DNA from: Pseudomonas pseudonitroreducens
Lineage (GTDB): Bacteria > Pseudomonadota > Gammaproteobacteria > Pseudomonadales > Pseudomonadaceae
DNA: 64,000 nt
Direction of reading: 5' to 3'
NCBI RefSeq assembly: GCF_021603645.1
Contig: NZ_BQHJ01000001.1
Span: forward strand, 744,001 to 808,000
The notes below the pieces were generated by a model, which was not told the origin of the DNA, did no database searches, and saw nothing but the letters and a program-made list of their open reading frames with translations. Position 1 is the stretch's first letter. The number at the start of each line of letters is the position of its first letter. Below are positions 57,352-64,000 of this stretch, piece after piece. The position numbers and the translations under genes are program-made.

Positions 57352-60251
57352 CGACGCACCTCGGCTTTCTCGGCTTTCTCGGCTTTGGCGTGGCGCCGTT
57401 CCTTGAGCAAACGCCGTTGTTCGTCGCTGAACGCCTGGTAGCGCTTCTGCCATTCCGAGGGCTGGAACACGCGCACCACTTCCACCGCCGTGACCTTGTA
57501 TTCCGGGCAGTTGGTGGCCCAGTCGGAGTTGTCGGTGGTGATCACGTTGGCGCCCGATTCGGGGAAGTGGAAGGTGGTGTAGACCACCCCCGGCGCCACC
57601 CGCTCGCTGACCTTGGCGCGCAGCACGGTCTGCCCGGCGCGGCTGCCGACGCCGACCCAGTCGCCGTCGTTGATGCCCCGGCTTTCGGCATCGCTGGCGT
57701 GGATTTCCAGGCGATCCTCCTCGTGCCAGGCGACGTTGTCGGTGCGCCGGGTCTGCGCGCCGACGTTGTACTGGCTGAGGATGCGCCCGGTGGTGAGCAG
57801 CAGTGGGTAGCGAGAGTTGACCTTCTCCTCGGTGGGTACGTAGCCGGTGAGCATGAAGCGCCCCTTGCCGCGCACGAACTGCTCGATGTGCATGGTCGGC
57901 GTGCCGTCCGGCGCGGCGTCGTTGCACGGCCACTGCAGGCTGCCGTGGCGGTCCAGTTCGGCGTAGCTGACGCGGGTGAAGGTCGGTGTCAGGCGGGCGA
58001 TCTCGTCCATGATCTGCGACGGGTGCTGGTAGTCCATCGGGTAACCCAGGGCGTTGGCCAGGGCGACCGTGGCTTCCCAGTCGGCCTTGCCGCCCAGCGG
58101 TTCCATCACCTTGCGCACCCGCGAGATGCGTCGCTCGGCGTTGGTGAAGGTGCCGTCCTTCTCCAGGAAGGAGCTGCCCGGCAGGAACACGTGGGCGAAC
58201 TTGGCGGTTTCGTTGAGGAAGATGTCCTGCACCACCACGCATTCCATGGCGGAAAGGGCGGCGGTGACGTGCTGGGTATTCGGGTCGCTCTGGGCGATGT
58301 CCTCGCCCTGGCAGTACAGCGCCTTGAAGGTGCCGCCCAGCGCCGCTTCGAACATGTTGGGAATGCGCAGGCCGGGATCGGGCTGCAGGGTCACGCCCCA
58401 GGCCTGTTCGAACTGGCTGCGCACCGTTGCGTTGGAAATGTGCCGGTAGCCGGGCAGCTCGTGGGGGAAGGAGCCCATGTCGCAGGAGCCCTGCACATTG
58501 TTCTGGCCGCGCAGCGGGTTGACCCCGACGCCCTCGCGGCCGACGTTGCCGGTGGCCATGGCGAGGTTGGCGATGCCCATCACTGCGGTGCTGCCCTGGC
58601 TGTGTTCGGTGACGCCCAGGCCGTAGTAGATCGCCGCGTTGCCGCCGGTGGCGTAGAGGCGGGCGGCGGCGCGGATTTCCTCGGCGGGCACGCCGCACAC
58701 CGGGCCGAGTACTCCCGGTGAGTTCTCCGGCAGGCTGACGAAATCACGCCAGCGGATGAAGTCGCTGGCCTCGCAGCGTGCGTCGACGAAGTCCTGCTTG
58801 ACCAGCCCCTCGCTGACGATGACGTGGGCCAGCGCGTTGAGCATGGCGACGTTGGTGCCGGGGCGCAGCTGCAGGTGCAGCTCGGCGCGGGCGTGGGGCG
58901 AATCGACCAGGTCGATGCGCCGCGGGTCGATGACGATCAACTGCGCGCCCTGGCGCAGGCGGCGCTTGAGCTGCGAGCCGAATACCGGGTGTGCGTCGGT
59001 GGGGTTGGCGCCCATCACCAGTACCACGTCGGAGTGCATGACCGAGTCGAAGCTCTGGGTGCCCGCAGACTCGCCCAGGGTCTGCTTCAGGCCGTAGCCG
59101 GTGGGCGAGTGGCAGACGCGCGCGCAGGTGTCGACGTTGTTGTTGCCAAAGGCCGCGCGCACCAGTTTCTGCACCAGGTAGGTCTCTTCGTTGGTGCAGC
59201 GGCTGGAGGTGATGCCGCCGATGGAGTCGCGCCCGTACTTCGCCTGGATGCGCCTGAATTCGCTGGCGGCGTAGGTGACGGCCTCGTCCCAGCTGACCTC
59301 CTGCCAGGGGGCGCTGATGTGCTTGCGGATCATCGGTTTGCTGATGCGGTCCGGATGGGTGGCGTAGCCCCAGGCGAAGCGGCCCTTGACGCAGGAGTGG
59401 CCGTGGTTGGCCGGGCCGTTCTTGTCCGGGACCATGCGCACCAGCTGGTTACCCTTCATCTCGGCGCGGAAGGAGCAGCCCACGCCGCAGTAGGCGCAGG
59501 TGGTGATGACCGCGCGCTCCGGCTGGCCGATCTCGACCACGCTCTTTTCCATCAGCGTGGCGGTAGGGCAGGCCTGCACGCAGGCGCCGCAGGAGACGCA
59601 TTCGGAATCGAGGAAATTCTCCCCGCCGGCCGCTGCCACGCGGGACTCGAAGCCGCGCCCGGCGATGGTCAGGGCGAAGGTGCCCTGGGTTTCCTCGCAG
59701 GCGCGCACGCAGCGGTTGCAGACGATGCACTTGCTCGGGTCGTAGTCGAAGTAGGGGTTGGAACGGTCTTTCGCATCACTCAGGTGGTTGGCGCCGTCGT
59801 AGCCGTAGCGCACCTCGCGCAGGCCGACCTGGCCGGCCACGGTCTGCAGTTCGCAGTTGCCATTGGCCGAGCAGGTCAGGCAGTCCAGCGGGTGGTCGGA
59901 GATGTACAGCTCCATCACGTTGCGCCGCAGGCCCGCCAGCTTCGGGGTCTGCGTGCGCACCACCATGCCCTCGCTGACCGGCGTGGTGCAGGAGGCCGGG
60001 TAGCCGCGCATGCCGTCGATCTCTACCAGGCACATGCGGCAGGAGCCGAAGGCTTCCAGGCTGTCGGTGGCGCAGAGCCTGGGAATGCTGGTGCCCAGCA
60101 GCGCGGCGGCGCGCATCACCGAGGTGCCGGCAGGGACGCTGATTTCGCGGCCGTCGATGCTCAGGCTGACCTGCACGTCGCTCTCGCGGGCGGGGGTGCC
60201 GAGGTCGATGTCACTCGCGCTGGACGTGGCAGGGTCGAAGAAATTGATCAC
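57348..60251 (-). CDS. fdsA: NAD-dependent formate dehydrogenase alpha subunit
   Basis: A 967-residue cytosolic molybdenum enzyme that oxidises formate to CO2. N-terminal [2Fe-2S] cysteines are 60, 71, 74, 88; His120-Cys124-127-133 form the NuoG-type cluster; CIVCNRCVRAC (175-185) and CVSCGACVQAC (218-228) hold [4Fe-4S] clusters. CAYCGVGC (252-259) begins the bis-MGD domain. The catalytic residue is Cys380 (VCHSPTG), a cysteine form rather than selenocysteine. The start is GTG at 60251, overlapping the fdsB stop as GTGA. Lys/Glu-rich C-terminus (KAEKAEKAE). Confidence 0.93.
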   Translation of the reverse strand: MINFFDPATSSASDIDLGTPARESDVQVSLSIDGREISVPAGTSVMRAAALLGTSIPRLCATDSLEAFGSCRMCLVEIDGMRGYPASCTTPVSEGMVVRTQTPKLAGLRRNVMELYISDHPLDCLTCSANGNCELQTVAGQVGLREVRYGYDGANHLSDAKDRSNPYFDYDPSKCIVCNRCVRACEETQGTFALTIAGRGFESRVAAAGGENFLDSECVSCGACVQACPTATLMEKSVVEIGQPERAVITTCAYCGVGCSFRAEMKGNQLVRMVPDKNGPANHGHSCVKGRFAWGYATHPDRISKPMIRKHISAPWQEVSWDEAVTYAASEFRRIQAKYGRDSIGGITSSRCTNEETYLVQKLVRAAFGNNNVDTCARVCHSPTGYGLKQTLGESAGTQSFDSVMHSDVVLVMGANPTDAHPVFGSQLKRRLRQGAQLIVIDPRRIDLVDSPHARAELHLQLRPGTNVAMLNALAHVIVSEGLVKQDFVDARCEASDFIRWRDFVSLPENSPGVLGPVCGVPAEEIRAAARLYATGGNAAIYYGLGVTEHSQGSTAVMGIANLAMATGNVGREGVGVNPLRGQNNVQGSCDMGSFPHELPGYRHISNATVRSQFEQAWGVTLQPDPGLRIPNMFEAALGGTFKALYCQGEDIAQSDPNTQHVTAALSAMECVVVQDIFLNETAKFAHVFLPGSSFLEKDGTFTNAERRISRVRKVMEPLGGKADWEATVALANALGYPMDYQHPSQIMDEIARLTPTFTRVSYAELDRHGSLQWPCNDAAPDGTPTMHIEQFVRGKGRFMLTGYVPTEEKVNSRYPLLLTTGRILSQYNVGAQTRRTDNVAWHEEDRLEIHASDAESRGINDGDWVGVGSRAGQTVLRAKVSERVAPGVVYTTFHFPESGANVITTDNSDWATNCPEYKVTAVEVVRVFQPSEWQKRYQAFSDEQRRLLKERRHAKAEKAEKAEVRR

Positions 60252-61807
60252 GAGTCGGCCTCCGAAGTCGCCAGACCGAAGTCGGCGGGGAAGTGCTTGA
60301 GGGCGCTGGCCACGGGGAAGGCGGTCATTCCGCCGAGGGCGCAGAGCGAGCCGTATTGCATCGTGTCGCAGAGGTCGGTGAGCAGCCGCGCCTGTTCCTC
60401 GCGGGCGCCGAGGTCGGTGGCGGCGATCAGCCGGTCGACCACCTCCACGCCGCGTGTCGAACCGATGCGGCAGGGCGTGCACTTGCCGCAGGATTCCTCG
60501 GCACAGAACTGCAGGGCGAAGCGCGCCATGTGGGCCATGTCCAGGCTGTCGTCGGCGACCACCACGCCGCCGTGGCCGAGCATCGCGCCAATGGCGGCGA
60601 AGGCTTCGTAGTCCAGCGGGGTGTCGAACTGCGACGGCGGCAGCCAGGCGCCCAGCGGTCCGCCAACCTGCGCGGCTTTCAACGGGCGGCCGCTGGCGGT
60701 GCCGCCGCCATAGCCCTCCACCAGCTCGCGCAGGGTCAGGCCGAAGGCGCGTTCCACCAGGCCGCCGTGGCGAATGTTGCCAGCCAGCTGGAAGGGCATG
60801 GTGCCCAGCGAGCGGCCCATGCCGAAGTCGCGGTAGTACTGCGCGCCCCTGGCCAGGATGATCGGCACCGAGGCCAGGGTAAGCACGTTGTGCACCAGCG
60901 TCGGCTGGCCGAAAAGCCCCTGCAGCGCCGGCAGCGGCGGCTTGGCGCGGACCACGCCGCGCTTGCCTTCCAGCGACTCGAGCAGGGCGGTTTCCTCGCC
61001 GCAGATGTAGGCGCCGGCGCCGACTCGCACTTCCAGCTCGAAGGCGCGGCCACTGCCGCAGACGTCGTCGCCGAGATAACCGGCTTCGCGGGCGATCGTC
61101 AGGGCCAGGTTGAGCGTGACGATGGCGTCCGGGTACTCCGAGCGCACGTAGAGGTAACCCATGCTCGCACCGACCGCGAGGCCGGCGATGGCCATGCCCT
61201 CGATCAGCAGGAAGGGGTCGCCTTCCATCAGCATGCGGTCGGCGAAGGTGCCGGAGTCGCCTTCGTCGGCGTTGCATACCACGTACTTCTGGCTGCCGGC
61301 TGCGTCGCGCACGGTGCGCCACTTGATGCCGGCGGGGAAGGCTGCGCCGCCACGCCCGCGCAGCCCGGAGTCGAGCACGGCGGCGACGACATCGGCGCCG
61401 TCCATGCCGATGGCGCGGCTCAGCCCTGCGAAGCCGCCATGGGCGCGATAGTCGTCCAGCGACAGCGGCCGGGTGATGCCGGCGCGGGCGAAGAGCAGGC
61501 GCTGCTGGGTCTTCAGGTAGGCAATCTGTTCCACCAGCCCCAGGGCCAGCGGGTGGCGTGCAGGGTCGTCGGCGAGCGCATCGAAGAGGGCAGGGATATC
61601 GGTCGCCGCCAGCGGGCCGAAGCCCAGCCGGCCTTCGGCGCTGTCCACTTCCACCAGCGGTTCCAGCCAGTACAGGCCGCGCGAGCTGGTGCGCTGGATC
61701 TCCAGCGGAATCTGCCGTCGCTCGGCTTCGGCGACCAGTGCATCGGTCAACTCATCGGCGCCCACCGCGCGGGCCAGCGAATCGCAGGGGATGAACAGCT
61801 TCAACAT
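60248..61807 (-). CDS. fdsB: NAD-dependent formate dehydrogenase beta subunit
   Basis: A 519-residue NuoF-like flavoprotein that passes electrons from fdsA to NAD+. GLRGRGGAAFPAGIKW holds the FMN site, CNADEGDSGTFADR binds FMN/NADH, and ESCGKCTPCRIG with CALGG-type Cys downstream holds a [4Fe-4S] cluster. The N-terminal 120 residues resemble a fused NuoE-like thioredoxin domain. The start at 61807 overlaps fdsG by 7 bp. Confidence 0.93.
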   Translation of the reverse strand: MLKLFIPCDSLARAVGADELTDALVAEAERRQIPLEIQRTSSRGLYWLEPLVEVDSAEGRLGFGPLAATDIPALFDALADDPARHPLALGLVEQIAYLKTQQRLLFARAGITRPLSLDDYRAHGGFAGLSRAIGMDGADVVAAVLDSGLRGRGGAAFPAGIKWRTVRDAAGSQKYVVCNADEGDSGTFADRMLMEGDPFLLIEGMAIAGLAVGASMGYLYVRSEYPDAIVTLNLALTIAREAGYLGDDVCGSGRAFELEVRVGAGAYICGEETALLESLEGKRGVVRAKPPLPALQGLFGQPTLVHNVLTLASVPIILARGAQYYRDFGMGRSLGTMPFQLAGNIRHGGLVERAFGLTLRELVEGYGGGTASGRPLKAAQVGGPLGAWLPPSQFDTPLDYEAFAAIGAMLGHGGVVVADDSLDMAHMARFALQFCAEESCGKCTPCRIGSTRGVEVVDRLIAATDLGAREEQARLLTDLCDTMQYGSLCALGGMTAFPVASALKHFPADFGLATSEADS

Positions 61808-62283
61808 GCGGCGTCCTCCTGGCAACCGTTCACCAGCTCGCGCAGGCGTTCGGCGGTGAGGCGGGCGTGTACGCGGCCGTCCAGTTCCAGTGCCGGCGAA
61901 CAGGCGCAGGCGCCCAGGCAGTAGACCGGGCGCAGGGCGATGCGGCCGTCGGCGCTGGTGCCGTGATCGTCCAGCCCGAGCTGCTCGCGCAGTTGCGCAG
62001 CAAGCGCCTCGGCGCCGCGGCTCTGGCACGACTCGGCCCGGCACAGGCGCAGCGTATGGCGGGCCGGCGGCGCGGTACGGAAGTCGTGGTAGAAGCTGAT
62101 TACCCCGCGCACCTCGGCAACGCTGAGATTCAGGGCGTGGGCGATTTCCGGCAGGGCCGCATCGGGGATGTAGCCGACACAGTCCTGGATGCCGTGTAGC
62201 ACCGGCAGCAGGGCGCCGGGCGTGGCTTTCAGGCGTTCCAGCAGCGCGTGGATCAGGGGCAGGTGAAGCGAATCATCAGGCAT
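61801..62283 (-). CDS. fdsG: NAD-dependent formate dehydrogenase gamma subunit
   Basis: A 160-residue NuoE-like [2Fe-2S] protein (cysteines in LCRAESCQSRG and YCLGACACSPALELDG). First gene of fdsGBAD. A longer ORF reaches 62538; the ATG at 62283 (MPDDSLHL) is chosen because GAGG precedes it and it gives the standard family length. Confidence 0.92.
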   Translation of the reverse strand: MPDDSLHLPLIHALLERLKATPGALLPVLHGIQDCVGYIPDAALPEIAHALNLSVAEVRGVISFYHDFRTAPPARHTLRLCRAESCQSRGAEALAAQLREQLGLDDHGTSADGRIALRPVYCLGACACSPALELDGRVHARLTAERLRELVNGCQEDAAC

Positions 62284-62670
62284 ACAGCGCACCTCGATAT
62301 CGCGGATGCCCGCCAGGGGCGGCGCTCCGGAATCCTTCGGCTGCGGCGTACCGGCCACGTCACGGTTGGCGTGGCTGTTCGGGGCGCCATTGTTATTATC
62401 CGGCCAGGCATCTGGGCGCGCCTGGTCCTCGACAGTATGGAAGCTTGCCATTGCTGCTGCCCAAGGATTGCACCGCAGCGACCCTGCGCATCCTGAAACC
62501 GACAGACCCTTAAACCGACAGACTGCCGAAACGGCCACGCTGTCCGCTCAAAGCCCCCTTGTTGGCCGGCAAAGCCCTCGGGGACGAACGGTCAGCGACT
62601 TAACCTGCCCGCTACCCATGACAACAAGAATCCGCGCTGCCGGTCCGCGCGGGAAGAACAGGGGAGCACC
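62284..62670. other. Divergent promoter region of fds and cytochrome c genes
   Basis: No convincing gene. TTGTTATTATCCGG near 62390-62403 is an AT-rich island in GC-rich DNA and a candidate -10 for the fds operon (read leftward as GATAATAACAA). AGGGGAGCACC precedes the cytochrome start. Confidence 0.4.
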
Positions 62671-63039
62671 ATGCACAAACCCGCAACACCCTGGCTGCAG
62701 ATTGCCTTGCTGGCCCTGGCTGGCCTGCTCGGCGGCTGTGGTGACGACGCCGCGCCGACACCCCCCCGCAACGCCGCCGCTCTGGCGCCTGCCGACCCCG
62801 CCCTGGCGAAGATCTACGACAGCAGCTGCAAGCTCTGCCACGCCAACCCGGCCTCCGGGGCGCCGCAGAGTGGTGACGGGAAAGCCTGGCAACCGCGCGT
62901 CGCCCAGGGTTCCGACAGCCTGCTGGACCACAGCATCAACGGTTACAAGGGCATGCCGCCGATGGGCATGTGCATGCAGTGCTCGGAGGAGCAATTCCTT
63001 GCGCTGATCTCATTCATGTCCGGCCAGCAAGTCCAATAG
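62671..63039 (+). CDS. Cytochrome c lipoprotein
   Basis: A 122-residue periplasmic mono-haem cytochrome c of the c5-like type. A lipoprotein signal (LLALAGLLGGC, Cys in the lipobox) anchors it to a membrane; CKLCH is the haem-binding CXXCH, with an axial Met likely in GMPPMGMCM. A second CMQC pair may form a disulfide. It lies 16 bp before the oxidase, with which it should exchange electrons. Confidence 0.88.
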   Translation: MHKPATPWLQIALLALAGLLGGCGDDAAPTPPRNAAALAPADPALAKIYDSSCKLCHANPASGAPQSGDGKAWQPRVAQGSDSLLDHSINGYKGMPPMGMCMQCSEEQFLALISFMSGQQVQ

Positions 63040-63055
63040 GCGAGGGGAGCATTCG

Positions 63056-64000
63056 ATGACCATTCATCTCACCCGGCGCCAGCTGCTGCGCAGCGCAGGC
63101 GTTGCCGGCGCGTTCGCGGCGCTTTCCAGCAGCCCGATGGCCGCCGAGCTGGCCCGTGCGCCGCGACTGATTCCCTGGCGCAACTGGTCCGGCGGGCAGA
63201 GCTGCCTGCCGGCGGCACGCCTGGCGCCGCAGAGCCTGGACGAACTGGTGCAGGTCATTCGCCAGGCCCAGGGCAAGGTACGCCCGGTGGGCTCGGCGCA
63301 TTCCTTCAGCGCCCTGGTACCCACCGATGGCACGCTGGTGTCGCTGGCCTACTTCAACGGCCTGCTCGGCCATGATGCCGACACGCTGCAGGCGGAATTC
63401 GCCGCAGGTACGCCCATGTCGCTCATGGGACCGGCGTTGAAGGAGATCGGCCAGGCCCTGCCGAACATGTCGGATATCGACTACCAGACACTGGCCGGGG
63501 CGATCTCCACCTCGACCCATGGCACCGGCGTCGGCTTCGGCTCCTACTCCACCGGCGTGACCGGCCTGCAACTGGTGACCGCCAGCGGTGACGTGCTGGA
63601 CTGCGACGCCCAGCGCCATCCCGAGGTGTTCAACGCCGCGCGGGTATCCCTTGGCGCCTTCGGCATCGCCACCCGCGTGCGCCTGCAGAATCGCCAGGCG
63701 TTCCGCCTGCACGAACGGCAGTGGATCGCCAGCACCGAGGAGCTGCTGGAGGACGTGGAGAAGAACACCCGCGAGAACCAACACTGGGAAATGCAGGTGC
63801 TGACCCACTCCGACTACGCGCTGTCCATCGCCCTCAACGAGACCAGCGACCCGGCCACGCCGCCGCTGGACCCGGCCAAGGAGGGTGGCAACGAGTACGT
63901 CAGCATCATCGAGAACCTCGACAAGTACGGCAGCGACTTCCCCGCCGCGCGGCGCTTCCTGCTCAACAGCCTGCGCCATGTCGCCAGCTTCGACGACCGC
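63056..64000 (+). CDS. FAD-linked aldonolactone oxidase family protein, partial
   Basis: The first 315 residues of a flavoprotein of the D-arabinono-1,4-lactone oxidase / sugar dehydrogenase family; the 3' end is beyond the window. A Tat-type leader (TRRQLLRSAGVAGAFAAL) points to periplasmic export in folded form. GSAHSFSALVPTDGTLVSL and STSTHGTGVGFGSYSTGV are the PCMH-type FAD motifs. Electrons probably pass to the adjacent cytochrome c. The C-terminal catalytic HWxK region is not visible. Confidence 0.88.
   Translation, partial: MTIHLTRRQLLRSAGVAGAFAALSSSPMAAELARAPRLIPWRNWSGGQSCLPAARLAPQSLDELVQVIRQAQGKVRPVGSAHSFSALVPTDGTLVSLAYFNGLLGHDADTLQAEFAAGTPMSLMGPALKEIGQALPNMSDIDYQTLAGAISTSTHGTGVGFGSYSTGVTGLQLVTASGDVLDCDAQRHPEVFNAARVSLGAFGIATRVRLQNRQAFRLHERQWIASTEELLEDVEKNTRENQHWEMQVLTHSDYALSIALNETSDPATPPLDPAKEGGNEYVSIIENLDKYGSDFPAARRFLLNSLRHVASFDDR

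Noticed and set aside
1-64000. Prophage, CRISPR array, tRNA, rRNA or intact insertion sequence
   Set aside because: None was recognised by eye; the only mobile-type traces are REP elements, a tandem duplication and the weak phage-like patch near 7.3 kb.

Overview
The window is high-GC chromosomal DNA that reads as a Pseudomonas, probably of the P. aeruginosa / P. nitroreducens / P. citronellolis side of the genus. Support comes from an OprD-family porin, Pseudomonas-type REP palindromes, a perfect Anr/Fnr box, a YcaC homologue, a PotF/SpuD-like polyamine-binding protein and the residue of a siderophore sigma factor/receptor cassette. No rRNA, tRNA, CRISPR array, integrase or intact insertion sequence was recognised. 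Both ends cut genes (a PAS-GGDEF protein on the left, an aldonolactone oxidase on the right).

Layout. 1-7.2 kb: sensor fragment, histidine phosphatase, periplasmic ClpP/crotonase-like protein, a flavin reductase plus fatty acid hydroxylase pair with a divergent AraC regulator, a 222-bp tandem duplication carrying REP pairs, NUDIX hydrolase, YcaC hydrolase and two unknown coupled genes. 7.9-9.6 kb: OprD porin and a small unknown protein. 9.6-21.4 kb, minus strand: a five-gene two-partner secretion operon in the order TpsB transporter, HlyC-type lysine acyltransferase, 2749-residue filamentous TpsA, and two lipoproteins. The TpsA C-terminus has a GHSRG serine-hydrolase elbow followed by plausible Asp and His partners. 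21.8-29.8 kb: a phosphonate locus (phnX, LysR, organophosphate-type transporter, phosphonate-associated Fe-ADH, phnE, phnC, phnD, divergent second LysR) without phnW. 29.8-39 kb: MFS transporter, second fatty acid hydroxylase, AraC, GNAT, two LysR/oxidoreductase divergent pairs, a VOC protein, a membrane protein and a methyltransferase-like protein.

39-46.8 kb: LTA-synthase-like phosphotransferase; a flavodoxin-fold quinone reductase/MerR/cupin group with a MerR-type promoter; an NADP-type secondary alcohol dehydrogenase behind an Anr box; a pseudogene in which an ECF sigma factor N-terminus is joined to a TonB-receptor C-terminus; a DUF2165 membrane protein and an SDR behind a SoxR-like promoter; a methyltransferase. 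47.4-54.7 kb: an amine/polyamine use locus (APC permease, LysR, two FAD amine oxidoreductases, PotF-like binding protein, EamA exporter). 55.2-57.1 kb: a stand-alone PBP2. 57.1-62.3 kb: fdsGBAD, a soluble NAD-dependent molybdenum formate dehydrogenase. 62.7 kb to the end: a cytochrome c lipoprotein and a Tat-exported FAD-dependent lactone oxidase.

The strongest candidate for an unusual system is the two-partner secretion operon. It combines a TpsB/TpsA pair with a HlyC-family toxin-activating acyltransferase (His37 and Asp107 present), a TpsA terminus that looks like a lipase-type alpha/beta hydrolase (Ser2607, Asp2678, His2715), and lipoproteins that could protect the producer. This suggests a secreted, possibly acylated, lipid-acting surface toxin; the function is inferred and untested.
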